Part shown: one piece after another, positions 11,963 to 23,242 of the stretch
Layout of the letters: the number at the start of each line of letters is the position of its first letter
Position numbering within the stretch: the stretch's first letter is position 1
Assembly (NCBI GenBank): GCA_029379385.1
Contig: CM055611.1
Coordinates: 2,728,001-2,792,000, forward strand
Source: Quillaja saponaria
Lineage: Eukaryota; Streptophyta; Magnoliopsida; Fabales; Quillajaceae
DNA: 64,000 nt
Direction of reading: 5' to 3'
Notes under the pieces: generated by a model
The model's input: only the letters and a program-made list of their open reading frames with translations
Databases searched by the model: none
What the model was told of the DNA's origin: nothing
Made by a program: the position numbers and the translations under genes

Positions 11963-13539
11963 GAAGTTACACCTCCCTCTATATGTCATGCAATAGATCA
12001 CACAAAACAGGATATCTAACCGTCCAATTCATAAAGTTCGAAGTTTAACAAAAAGCACAAAAAAAAATAATAAAAATAAAATAAAATAAAATCATCTTCA
12101 AACACAATTTATGAATCAGCATCTGAAAACCAATAATTGCAAGTTAAAATATTGCAAAAATTTGGAAGAAAAAAAAAATTATCATGTGCTAAGTTCAGAT
12201 ATACTATGAAACTTTGTGAATCAAGCTATTTACTACAGCTCGTACATGATTTAATATAAGGTCCAAAAATGGTTTTATCGGGCAAACAAAATTTAAGACA
12301 CATATAGAACCCCATATATATTTGAATTTCTCTCTAAAAAAAAAAAAAGGAGAAATCATTAATCACAAGATTGTTTGTTGAGCAGTTGTAATGTACAACT
12401 GTATCCTTATTATTGCTTTACTCTCTTTTCTTCAATAAAAACACTTATGTTTTGGGACAATACTAATACTTTAGTTACTTGTGGAAATGAGATCGATGAG
12501 AGTTTAAGATAATAGCTAGTAGAGATGAATTTAATTATAACCTATGACCATTTTATTTAATTTTTTATGCCAATCCTTATTCTTTGCACTTTATTCATCC
12601 CAAAACAAAGTATTCATTAGGAGCAAGAATTCAAATTTCCCACCATCAATTCTACATATTATGTGAATGATCGAGAGAAATTTTTGTAATAAAAAACTAA
12701 GAATGTAACTCCATGGTTAGCTGCACCAAGTTCTTAAATGTTATGTATTGATGTCCAGCCAAAAAATAAGTTGTACAATTAATTTTAACTCAGATGACAC
12801 TTACAGTGGTTGAAAAAGATTTGACAAGCAAGACTGAACTATTTTAAAAAATTTATAATTTAGCAGAAAGGGGCCTTAAGGCAACTACCCCTAAGATCCT
12901 CCAATCTCTTCTCCTTTTCTCATATATTGGCCTTCTCTATCCTATCTTAAAAAAAAAAAAAAAACTGAGAAATCTCATCTCTATTGACACATTCAGTTCT
13001 TTTATATAGTGTAATATCACCTTTATGTTCTTATAGAACTTAAATTACTTAATAGATGCTACATAACCTTTAGTACTTTAATATGTTCTAATTCTCTATA
13101 CATAGCTACAATAGAGTAGGAGCAATAATATAAAATAGAAAAAAGTACTCTAATAAGCTTATATATAGCATCTATTTTTTTCACTTTGTATTTTCTATAA
13201 AACGAATGGCTGAAGTATAGAGACCTTCCCTACATCGAAAAGCCAATTTTAAGCTAATATAGAAAAATCAAGTCATCTTATGTTAATTGTCCCAAATGCT
13301 TGAAAGAAAATGTTAAGTATTAAAAATTCGTAGTTGCTGTCAAAAACAGGACTTTAACAAAAGCTTTACCTACCAACCTTTGAAGCTCAACAAAACCATA
13401 TGCACTGTCGATAAACAGACTGAAAATATGTATGCAAAGAGACAATACTACATTTCTTTGTTACTTGTAATGTGTAAACTAATTAATGGTACTGAAGCTC
13501 ATTCACTAGCTAAATAAATGGGAATTGCCATTATTAACT
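11963..13539. other. AT-rich intergenic region
   Basis: No coding similarity on either strand. Several A-runs occur, for example around 12340 and 12955. Nothing else noted. Confidence 0.4.
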
Positions 13540-13770
13540 CAAATATCAAGTTAGTCTAGTGGAAAAGAAATTCAAGAAAATCTCTCTAGAAGTTGAGAGT
13601 TCGAGTCTTGTTGACTACATAACTTGTAGTTAGTGATAAATCTACCTTCACAAATGATCGTAGATTCCTCGGATGAACCCTAAGATTAATCCCCGACATA
13701 AGTATAGTTTGGGATTCTCTCAAATAAAAGGTAGTGGTGAATTGGATTGATAGAAAAAGAGGGAGAAAAA
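13540..13770 (+). repeat. Candidate tRNA-derived SINE
   Basis: TAGTCTAGTGG at 13553-13563 resembles a Pol III A box, and AGTTCGAGTC at 13600-13609 resembles a B box. Their spacing of about 37 bases is normal for a tRNA-related promoter. The downstream body contains GATTCCTCGGATGAACCC and reads like a SINE body. No acceptor stem or full cloverleaf forms, so it is not a tRNA gene. Boundaries and target duplications were not established. Confidence 0.4.
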
Positions 13771-15101
13771 CAAAAATTCAAGGGCGAATTAGATGAAACT
13801 AAGATTTAAAAAACTTACAAACATACAATCAATATTTATTTCTACATTAGACTTATAGATAGCAATAGAAAAGATACAAGTACTATCTCTCTCTACATTT
13901 ATTATCATATTAATATCGTATTTTTAAGAACTTTGACTTAGACATTGGAGAATTTTTTGAGAATACTCAACCGACCTCTAACCTCTTATTCTGCATGTCT
14001 CATGCACATCTACCTTTCCGCGAAACAGGGCCAGCATTGACACCTCAAACCCAAACATAAGTTCGGTCACATCTGAGTTCACTTCTACACTTAACAGGGG
14101 GACGTGCCTACGTCGAAGGCTTGGAAATGGAATGTCACCGAGTTGACTACGTTCCTGCTTTGGCCGTTCAGTCTTTCAATTAATTGTGGCGACTGACTTG
14201 TGGAAATTGGTAAGAAAACGTAAAATTTCATAGCGTGTTATACTGTTGTTTGCTTTGGTATTTAATACATTAAAATCTTATTTTATTTTTACTTTTTTGT
14301 ATTAATTTGGGTACTTTGACTCTGTTATGGGAGCCACGCTGTAGACAGTGTTTTAAGGTAACGAATGGTGGAGATGAGGTGGATAGCGTGGTCCAAGTCA
14401 AGATTAGAGAGGTTGTCATAATTTTGAAAGTGTGACTCCTTCTTGATTGAGTCCAAGGCAGGACGGCGTGGCAAGCTACGACTGGATAGTCAAGAAGTAG
14501 GAAGGAAGTAGCAAGGACGATAGTGGAGAAATGCGACACCGTTTTCACACTAGTTTCCGAATGCTGACAAAATTAAGCTCTTCTCAATCTACGCATAGGA
14601 AATGCCATTCTTTGGGGAAATGTTATTTCCACTCAATTTAGTTAAGGAAGTTAGGGTCTTACATAAATTATTGTGTTTAATAAGAGTGGAAGTAGCTATT
14701 TCCTGCATGAAAATAGTAGCTAATTGATAAGATATACTGCTAATGAGCTTGTAGTCTAACGATATTAAGACTGATTCTTTTTTTGTCACCACAAATTTAT
14801 GAGCTTGAACTTTTAAAATTTTGAATGCAGTTTATAATATTGGTAGTCTTTATATGGGAGTAAATTAAGGGAGAAAGAAAATGGGATGAAAGAAAGTGGT
14901 TGTTTGGGAAAGAGCAAAGTGGAATTTTGAAACAAAATTATAATAAACAAAAGTACATAATGCTCAATCTCATTATAATACCCTTCTCATATAAACAATC
15001 CATAAGGGTAAAATTATATATAACATCACTGAGATATTAAATAGTAGCAATTGCTTGATCACGAGATATCAATTAGTTAGTAGTAATTTCTCAGTGGTCG
15101 G
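13771..15101. other. Intergenic region of mixed composition
   Basis: The segment 14000-14560 is less AT-rich than its surroundings, but no frame resembles a known protein; a 92-codon minus-strand frame at 14270-14548 has no recognisable motif. No RNA gene was seen. Confidence 0.35.
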
Positions 15102-15510
15102 TAAGGATAACAATGAATCAAGCTAGCTTGTAAATAACTTGTAAACTACACGTTAAGGGTTCAGATCGAGCTCGATCTATTTATTTTTTAAATGAAGCCG
15201 ATCTTGACCTTTATTTTTGAATTCCTTAAATAAAACGACTCATGCTTAATAAGTAAAACGAGTCAAGCTCAATCTTTCTAAAGCTTTACTCGTAATCTTG
15301 TGAGCTAGCTTGTTTAATATTATTTAATAAATTTTTTATTATTTTCATAGAATTTTTTCATTATTTGATGGTAAATTGTTTAAATAGTTATATAGTATGT
15401 CTTAGGTTCAACTCTATTTGACTATAAATTCTTTTTATAACTTTTTAAAAATTTCAAGAGCCCTTAATGAGTCATGCTTTGTCAAAACTCGGCTCGTTGC
15501 CAACCCTAGG
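15102..15510 (+). mobile_element. hAT-like non-autonomous element, copy 1
   Basis: The left end AAGGATAACAATGAATCAAGC and the right end CTCGTTGCCAACCCTAGG are imperfect inverted repeats of the AGGGRTGGYAAY type used by hAT-like elements. The body contains CTCG/GAGC-rich motifs near both ends and an AT-rich centre. The same sequence recurs, in reverse orientation, at 46496-46951: CAATCTTTCTAAAG, GTGAGCTAGCTTGTTTAATA and the central GTCTTAGGTTCAACTC segment all have counterparts there. An 83-codon frame at 15418-15669 overlaps the right part and is not a gene. Confidence 0.7.
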
Positions 15511-16334
15511 ACCAACACCTTAAAATTCTTATTATTTTCGGGATCTTCATGTAGCTTTACGTGCGAGTTTATTCCCTATCCCCTCTCAAAAATAAATAAC
15601 ATAAAAAAAAAAAAATGTAGAAGCAATGGCAGACAAGCACTTATTTCTTTAGTGATTGGAGACCACTAATTCACACTACATTTCTTTTCAAGGTTTCTCT
15701 CTTCACACCAAAACAAATAGAAAGAAACTTCCTTCTGCGTACTCTCTCCTTTTCCCTTCTTCCTAGCTCTCACCTTTTTCCTTGCAACAAAACAGCAAAA
15801 AAGTTATTAAATTTTAACACATCACAAGACAATTATAAAACCAATCAATCATCATCCTCGTGGGAAAATCAATTTGATGCAAATGTTTTTTTTCCAAATG
15901 CCCAATTACAAGTTCAAATCAATTTGAGCATCTTTTTTGTTTTATTATTATTATTTTCTGTGGGAAAATCAGAAATTCTGAATGAGAAAATGCGAAACTA
16001 GGACATTGAGTTGACACAAGTACCAGACCTTGACTCAATCATTCACGACTAAAAAAACCAACAAAAGAAAAGATTGCTATATAGCTTAGGATGGATTCAG
16101 TGTGTCAATAAAGTTGAAAATTATGTAACTAATTAAGCAAATGAAAATGACACCAAAAGAATATCAACTCGTTTTGCAGTTAGTATGTGCTTTTAGGGTC
16201 TTGTGTTCCCATTCTGTAGTACGCGCAACACGTCAATTTATGAAGTATTTGCATTTGACAAGCACTCACAAGAGTGCTGTAATTACAAGCAACGTATATA
16301 TATATATATATAACCATAAAAGAAAGAGAAAAGT
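15511..16334. other. Intergenic region
   Basis: No gene recognised. A short TA microsatellite lies at about 16295-16312. Confidence 0.4.
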
Positions 16335-17085
16335 AAAGAAAAGTCCTTACTTTTTTTCTTGAAATTTTAATAAGCCTTATAATAAATTTTTATTTTCTAC
16401 AACTTCTGTTTTAAAATTTTTTTTGAAATAAATCTTATATTTTATATTGACACTTTTTATGCTCATTTTTACCCCATTTTTTTAGTTTTAGTATTAAATT
16501 AGTAATATTAATTTAGTAGGCTAAATTTTTAGAAAACAGATTATTTAATTTAAAAAATTAAATTTTATAATTTAATAACTATGAGAAGAATAAATCTTTT
16601 AAAAATTAATGAAATTTCATCATCCCTTAATAAATATATATATATTTTTTAAATTATCTTCATAATTAAATTTAGATGTATAGATATGTTACTTCTTTTT
16701 TTTGTTGATTTTCTTAAAAATGAATCTAGATTTATTTATTTTTTAAATACAAGGTAATGAGAATTTTTTTTTAATTAATTTTTAGAATTTTTTATTTTTT
16801 ATTAATGATTAGATAATAATTTTATTTTTTACTAATTATAAAATAATAATTTTTTGTTTTTTATATTAAATAATGTGTTTTTATTTATTTATTAATCTTC
16901 TTAATTAATATTTTAAATTTAAAACTAAATATACAAATTAAGAGTAAAAGTGACATAAAAAGTAGTTAATATAATATTTAGGACTTATTTAGAAGAAAAT
17001 TTTAAAAATAGGAATGGTTGAGAACAAAAATTTATTATAGGACTTATTTAGAATCTCAAAAGAAAAATAGGGCTTATCTTTTTCT
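16335..17085. mobile_element. Long-TIR non-autonomous DNA element
   Basis: The first about 120 bases (16340-16460) and the last about 125 bases (16955-17080) are imperfect inverted repeats. Matching segments include TTATAATAAATTTTTATTTTC (from 16378) and its complement near 17026-17046, and TTTTAAAATTTTTTTTGAAAT against its complement near 16992-17010. The distal ends read AAGTCCTTACTTTTTTTCTT on the left and AAAAATAGGGCTTA on the right. The centre is extremely AT-rich without coding potential. Long arms with a non-coding core fit a Mutator-like or fold-back derivative; no target duplication was identified. Confidence 0.6.
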
Positions 17086-17937
17086 TTTTCTTTTTTAAAA
17101 TTATAATTAAAGTAATACTAAATAAATTCTTTTTAATAAAAAATTATAAGGCAGTGTAATATAGACTATTTATTCTTTAATAAAATTTTAGGAAGTCTGG
17201 AGGATCTAAACCCACAAAAAAAAATTAAAGGAAAACATTTTCTGTCAGTTAAGCATTTTTTTATTAACTCAAATGAGATCTTAATTGAATGGTTTTAAGT
17301 TTGACCCACTATCGACATTTATATGGTTGTTTGTTTTTATATTCAATTATACTATTGTTGATTTAGGATTACCGACTTGTATTATAATATAATATAAATA
17401 TTATATAGGAAAAGAAAAACATATGTTTTATTAATAGTATTATAACTATTAATTTTTTAAAGTTACACAAGTTCTTATTATTTTTAAGAAAATATTTATA
17501 ATAAAAATTAATATTTAGGGAGAATAAAAAATACTTAATACATGTGCCTAGTTTCTTTTTCTTTTGCCGTGATACATTTGTCTAAGTTTTTTGTTTTTTT
17601 TTTTTTGCCTTGATATATGTGTCAAATAAAACTATTCTTCATTTAATTGATTAAGACAAAAGTCTTATACTGTAAGATCAATAACATAAACAAAAAATTG
17701 ATTATTTTTCTTTGAATCCGTTTTAGTTATTTGTAAAAATGATTTTTTTTGTTTTTTTTTTGTTTCGGCTACTAAAATTTGAATTAATGCAAAATGGACT
17801 ATTAAAGATCCAGATTCTGATTTTTATTTATCTAATTATCTCAACTTTGATTTTTTATTTCTATTTCCACACTGTCAGACTGTCATGACTCCTGCTGAGG
17901 TGGCAAGTCCAGTCCACCTACAATCCCTATTCTCTCC
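17086..17937. other. AT-rich upstream region of the DUF668 gene
   Basis: Poly-T tracts and low-complexity AT sequence. Composition becomes C-rich from about 17870, which probably marks the proximal promoter of the gene at 18104. Confidence 0.4.
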
Positions 17938-17946
17938 TTTAAATAC
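17938..17946 (+). promoter_or_regulatory. Putative TATA box of the DUF3475/DUF668 gene
   Basis: TTTAAATAC lies about 160 bases before the ATG at 18104 in a C/T-rich context typical of plant core promoters. The A/C-rich leader that follows (17960-18100) looks like a 5' UTR. Its 71-codon frame from 17885 is not protein-like. Confidence 0.45.
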
Positions 17947-18103
17947 CTTAATCTCCTCTTACTCTTCATCCGCAACAATCGCAAACACACAAAACCCAAC
18001 CAAAAAAACCAAAACAGAAAATTTTAGAAATATCAGAAAACAAAATCAATGCGAGAAAACACAAACATGTTTCTCATTGATCAAGAGAGGGCATAGCTAG
18101 GCC

Positions 18104-19633
18104 ATGGTTGTGGCCACCATGCCTTGGCTATCCGGGTCAACCCGATTTCACCTTTTTCACCACGATAAACTACCACCTGCCACCCTCGGAATCCTCGCTT
18201 TCGAAGCTGCTAAAACCATGAGCCGCCTTGTTTCTCTCTACAAGTCTCTCACCGACGAAGAAATTTTCAAGCTCCGTAAAGAAACAATGAAATCTAAAGG
18301 CGTTGCCTATTTGAATTCCAAAGACCAAGGTTTCCTTCTTAATCTTGCCTGTGCCGAACGCCTCGAAGATCTTCATCTGGCCGCTGTTACCGTCTCTCGT
18401 TTGGGTCAGAAATCCTCCGATTTTGGACTCAATCGATTCGACCTCGTTTACGCCGATTTGAGAATCGGAATGGTCGACGTCCGAAAACTCGAATTTGGAA
18501 CCAAAAACATCGAGAAATTAATCGATAAGATGGAGAAATTGATTGCTGCAACTGCGAAACTCTACGCCGCGTTGGAATCTCTGACGGAATTGGAAGTATC
18601 AGAGAAGAAGGTACAGAGGTGGAAGAAAAATCTTGGTCCCAAACATAGCTCACAAGCCAACATCGAATACTTCAACGACAAGATTTCTTATCAGAGAAAA
18701 CAGGTACAGCATTACAAGGAGGTTTCTCTCTGGAACCAGACCTTTGATAAGAGCATCGGACTCATGGCCCGGATTGTCTGCATCGTCTACGCCCGTATCT
18801 GTGTCGTCTTCGGACCTTACATTTCGGGTTTCCCTAGCCTTTCTACTAAGAATGTTCGCTCCGGTTTAAGTCTCAGTCTCGAAAATTCCAGTTGCCTTCT
18901 TGAACATCGAGAATTGTATAGGAACAATTTCCTGCTCATCGATCAGAAGGAGAAATTTCAAGAACGGGCCTCGAAATCGGGTCCGATCCCGAAATCTGGT
19001 TTGACCCGATTCATGAGAGGAGAACCGACATCGAAATCGGGTCCGATTCCGAGTACTTCAAAGGTCGGATTCCCAAGCGGAGAACCCAATGACAGTGGTA
19101 TCGCCGGAATGGGGACCACGCACAATAACAGTGTTTTCAGGTTGGCCCCCCCGTCTACCGTTGGTGGGGCCGGGCTATCTCAAAGATACGCAAATGTGGT
19201 GTTATTCGCGGAAAGGTGTTTCCATGCGCCGGCTACAATAGGAGAGGATGCGCGTGAAGCGTTGTATGAAATGTTGCCAACGACTTTAAAGACGATGGTT
19301 AGAGCAAAGCTGAGAGATAACTGGTTAAGAGAGGAGGAGGAGGATGAAAGTGACGGCGGCCACTGTTTGGCGGAGGGGTGGAGGGATGCAATGGAGGAAA
19401 TAATGGACTGGTTGTCGCCGTTAGCTCACGACACGGTGAGGTGGCAGACGGAAAGAAATCTGGAGAAGCAGAGGTTTGACACGAAACCGACGGTGTTGTT
19501 GTTGCAGACTTTGCATTACTCGGATTTGGAGAAGACGGAGGCGGCGATCGTGGAGGTTTTGGTGGGGTTGAGTTGTGTATATAGGTACGAGAAACGGCGG
19601 CGGAACGTGAGTCGAGAGGTTAGACGTAGGTAA
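18104..19633 (+). CDS. PSK SIMULATOR-like protein (DUF3475 + DUF668)
   Basis: An intronless 509-residue gene. DUF3475 covers about residues 27-90 (LGILAFEAAKTMSRLVSLYKS, then GVAYLNSKDQGFLLNLACAE). A coiled-coil-prone region follows at about 140-215. DUF668 covers about residues 353-450, starting GGAGLSQRYANVV and including ETHLE-like helices up to the LQTLHYSDLEKTEAAIVEVLVGLSCVYRYE end. This pairing defines the PSI (PSK SIMULATOR) family, which affects growth in Arabidopsis. PSI1-3 proper begin with a myristoylated glycine; this protein starts MVVAT and so belongs to the shorter, non-myristoylated branch. The spacer at about residues 289-325 holds an internal repeat (SKSGPIP twice). The ATG context GGCCATGG is strong. 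Molecular function is unknown. Confidence 0.92.
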   Translation: MVVATMPWLSGSTRFHLFHHDKLPPATLGILAFEAAKTMSRLVSLYKSLTDEEIFKLRKETMKSKGVAYLNSKDQGFLLNLACAERLEDLHLAAVTVSRLGQKSSDFGLNRFDLVYADLRIGMVDVRKLEFGTKNIEKLIDKMEKLIAATAKLYAALESLTELEVSEKKVQRWKKNLGPKHSSQANIEYFNDKISYQRKQVQHYKEVSLWNQTFDKSIGLMARIVCIVYARICVVFGPYISGFPSLSTKNVRSGLSLSLENSSCLLEHRELYRNNFLLIDQKEKFQERASKSGPIPKSGLTRFMRGEPTSKSGPIPSTSKVGFPSGEPNDSGIAGMGTTHNNSVFRLAPPSTVGGAGLSQRYANVVLFAERCFHAPATIGEDAREALYEMLPTTLKTMVRAKLRDNWLREEEEDESDGGHCLAEGWRDAMEEIMDWLSPLAHDTVRWQTERNLEKQRFDTKPTVLLLQTLHYSDLEKTEAAIVEVLVGLSCVYRYEKRRRNVSREVRRR

Positions 19634-20890
19634 TAATAATAATTATTTAAATTGTACTGTTTGATGTGAAATTTAATATATTTTTTAAATTTTATTTTAT
19701 ATGATTTACCACTACTAAAGCATATTATATAATTTTTATTGTTTTTATTCGTGATTTGAGAAATAAAAAACATGAGAACAAGATAGAATGCTTTAGTATT
19801 TATATTGTGCTTGGTTGGATTCAACGTGCTTACCATGTCCCTTAAAATGAGTTTGATAATGATCAATTTCAAAGGTCCATTATTTATCCACCTCAATCCT
19901 CTAGAAATTAGTTTCTTGTCAGATTGGATTTACAAAGAATTCGTTTTAGTTGGTATTTAAATTTGATTATTATTAAATAATATAAATATTTAGTATTAAT
20001 TAAAGGTTTTCTAATTATAATCAGATTATTTTTTAAAAAAATTTTCGTTATATTAAAAAACAATATATAATATTCTAAATTTATAGATAAGTCGGTCTTC
20101 AGAGTATTAGAGCTGCATGAGAATTGAGAATACAAACGGCTCGTTAAGGGTCCCAAACAAAATGTCATAAGAATTATTCCGTACCAAAGACAATGGATTT
20201 GAACTTGGCCAATTAAAAAGCAATAAGAAAAATAACTACTAAATCAAAACACTTCTTAGGTTTATTTTGTATATAATTATACTTATTATTAATGCATATT
20301 ATATATTAATTTAATATATAATAAACAGCCCAAGTATTGCAAAGCTTCAGCTAAATTTATTTGAAAACAAGTCGATTTAAAGTTAAATTCTAATTGAGTT
20401 GTTTTCAAATTATTATGCATTTGAACTCATATTTTGACTTGATAGTCGTTTCACATTATTTATTAATTAAGTTACAACTCATAAAATAAAATAAAATTGT
20501 TACACGTCAATTGATAATGAAATTAAGCATTAGATTTTCAAATCTCTATTTTATCTTTACCAATTAAATTAAGGAGATCAGATTTACTACTATTCAAGCC
20601 AATAAATAAACTACTAGATGTATTCCTCTTGATGTATGCTGTAATGAGCTGGCATGATTTCTCTTAAATTGACACATGTAACATATTAATTATTAATTTT
20701 GACAATTAATCATGATTTTAAATATGATAAGCATTAAGCACCAATGCTTTCCGACACAAAAAAAAAAACATGATAACCACTCAGTATTTTGTTTAGTTAA
20801 CAAACCCATCGTTAAAATTTCGCAAACGTCAGTGTTTTCCACTCTCTTCTACTTTGATACTGACGCTTCATTTATTGGAATGATCATATA
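19634..20890. other. AT-rich intergenic region
   Basis: Holds the 3' region of the DUF668 gene. Minus-strand frames at 19516-19896 and 19908-20168 are AT-driven and not protein-like. Confidence 0.4.
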
Positions 20891-21600
20891 GTTGGCGATG
20901 GATCGTTGGATCCGACCGGATTTTTTTTCCTCTTTCTTGCTAATAATTAAAATTATCCATATTTATTTACTTGATATATTTTTATAAATTGTATAACGCT
21001 ATATAATACTATTTTACAAAATAAATTATCCACTTAAATACTTATCTAATTTTTTTCTTATTTATTTACTTAAATAGTTATTACAGGTATATATAAGAAA
21101 ATTTACTAAAAAATAGAACATTATTTCTTCATCATCACCAATTATATTTTAGATAGTTTAACTAAAATAATATTTAGAAAATAAATTGATTAATTTATTT
21201 TGATTTAGTATTAGCTTCTATTTTGATTAATGTAAAATTTTCAAAGCGTGAACAACTTTTTTTTTTAATTTAAAACAAAAGCCAAGTCAGATTAGATTTA
21301 TAGATCATGATCCATGCATGGATGAGATTTGATCCAATGCATATGTTATCTTCTACTTGTATTTTTTAGTTGTAATTTCTTTCTTTTTTTGGTTAGCAAC
21401 TCTTTTCTAGATTATTAAAAAGAAAAAAAAATTATTAAAAAAAATTTGTCAATGAGTCGGGTTGGCCAGGTAGGAATTGAGTCAAGTCAAAGGATCTTGA
21501 TTCACAGATCAAATAATGTTGAATTGGATCTAATCCAAGATTTTTTGGATCACACGTTGGATCAAGTTGGATCGGACCTAATTCGATCCATTGCCAACCA
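20891..21600. mobile_element. hAT-like non-autonomous element (GTTGGC..GATGGATC termini)
   Basis: The left end GTTGGCGATGGATCGTTGGA at 20891 faces the right end TTCGATCCATTGCCAAC at 21582-21598, giving terminal inverted repeats of about 15 bases with one mismatch. Subterminal GGATC motifs cluster at both ends (GGATCCGACC on the left; GGATC..GGATCGGACC on the right). CATA flanks both sides and may be the remnant of a target duplication. The 70-codon frame at 21446-21658 lies within the right end and is not a gene. Confidence 0.6.
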
Positions 21601-23090
21601 TACTGATATAATAAAATATATGCTTATCTATTGTTTTGATATTTCAATATTATATTAGTTTTCATTTTAGTCCTTCAAGAATTTTTTCAATCAAGTTTAT
21701 CTTCTAAGATTCAAAATTTCTTAATCAAGTTTCATTCTTCTGTTACGTGTTATGAATTAACAAAATAATCATATTTGACATAAAGATAATACCGTATATA
21801 AGTTGTTTTTATATTTTGTAAAAAAAAATTAGCTATTTTATTATATATAATTATTTTATTTATACATAACATGAGAATGAACAAAAAAATTAACTTAATG
21901 AAAAAATTCTGAATCGTAAAGGATAAAATTGACCTAAAATATTTATCAAAAACTAATTAAAAACTGAGACAATCCTAAGAGACTAAAATAATAGTTAAAC
22001 TTAAAATATATAAAACCTACATATTCTAAAACAAAAAAAAAAAGAATATTTATTTTATTTTGTCAAGCATCTCATAATGAAATTTGAATGGATTTGGGTT
22101 GCCCATACATGTGAGAGCCCATTCTTCATGTTTCCTAGCATCATCTAATCCCCAAAAAGTAGGCCTATTTTTATGTTATGGCCCATCAATCTCAGATAAT
22201 GTCTAGTATAATTAAGAGCTGGACTAAATTACTCTGACCTCTTCTAGATGTTGCTAATATCACATGAACTTCTATTTTATTTTAAAACATACACGTATAA
22301 AGTTTGACTTGAAAATTGAGATAAAGTATCTAAGACACATTCAGTGTTTTCTTATTAAGAGACAATTTTTTTTTTTTAAATTACTCATATTCAACTTAAT
22401 ATGAGATATAAAAAAATTAAATTAACAATTATTTGTAAAACAATAATATAACTAAAAAATTAAGATAATATTTACATTTAGTAAGAACTCCATATTTTTT
22501 TTAAAATTATTTTATTTTATAATTTTTTTTTTGTTTTCTCATAATTTTAAAATAATTAATAATTCAATTTTGATTTCTAATTTATTTTAAGTTTAATAAT
22601 AAAACAAAAATCAAAATCTCTTCGTAGTCTGACCATTAGGTATTTTATTAAGTTTATCTTAATTTCTTATAATTTGAGTTTAATTGTAGCTTATTTTCAA
22701 GTTTCATGAAAAATTTATGTAAGTTTTGAAAGTAAAGTGAATGTTTGTTTGTTTGTTTAATATGAGTATAATCTAAGAGAAGTTGGAGTAAAAAAACATG
22801 TTTTTATTTAACTGCAAATTACTTCCAAAAGAACAACACAAAAGTATCATGAAAATAATCTTTATTTTTGTGGAAAATGACAAACTCTAGAAGTCTCTTC
22901 TAATAATTAAGAACCCAAGCTTACAACTTTCTTTTTCACAATTTTTGGTAATCAAATTTCCTAATTTGGGTGGTGAGGAGAGGATCTTAAACACTAACCT
23001 CAAACCATCACAGTTCCCAGAAGCCTCCATTTTGTTTGTATTTTGTAACCAAACCACAAAATATTCCCTCATACCCACACTCCAACTTCA
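21601..23090. other. AT-rich region upstream of Rubisco activase
   Basis: No coding similarity. The promoter of the activase gene should lie in the last few hundred bases; no clear G-box or I-box was identified by eye. Confidence 0.4.
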
Positions 23091-23094
23091 CCTC

Positions 23095-23100
23095 TATAAA
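23095..23100 (+). promoter_or_regulatory. TATA box of Rubisco activase
   Basis: TATAAA in the context CCTCTATAAATTC lies 148 bases before the ATG and is followed by a C/T-rich leader, which is a standard arrangement for highly expressed plant genes. Confidence 0.6.
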
Positions 23101-23242
23101 TTCTTCCCTCTTTTCTCTCATTTTTCCCTCAAACCAAACAAACACAGCAGCGTCCAACAGTTTCAGTTTCATTTAGTCTTATTCCCTTTTAAAGTTTAAA
23201 CCTTCATAAGAAAGATCACTATCTCTTGCACTTTTATATCAA

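Noticed and set aside
17885..18100. 71-codon frame just before the DUF668 gene
   Set aside because: Low-complexity A/C-rich text directly after a TATA-like box; it reads as 5' UTR.
18170..18653. Minus-strand frames opposite the PSI-like gene
   Set aside because: Antisense shadows of a well-supported coding sequence.
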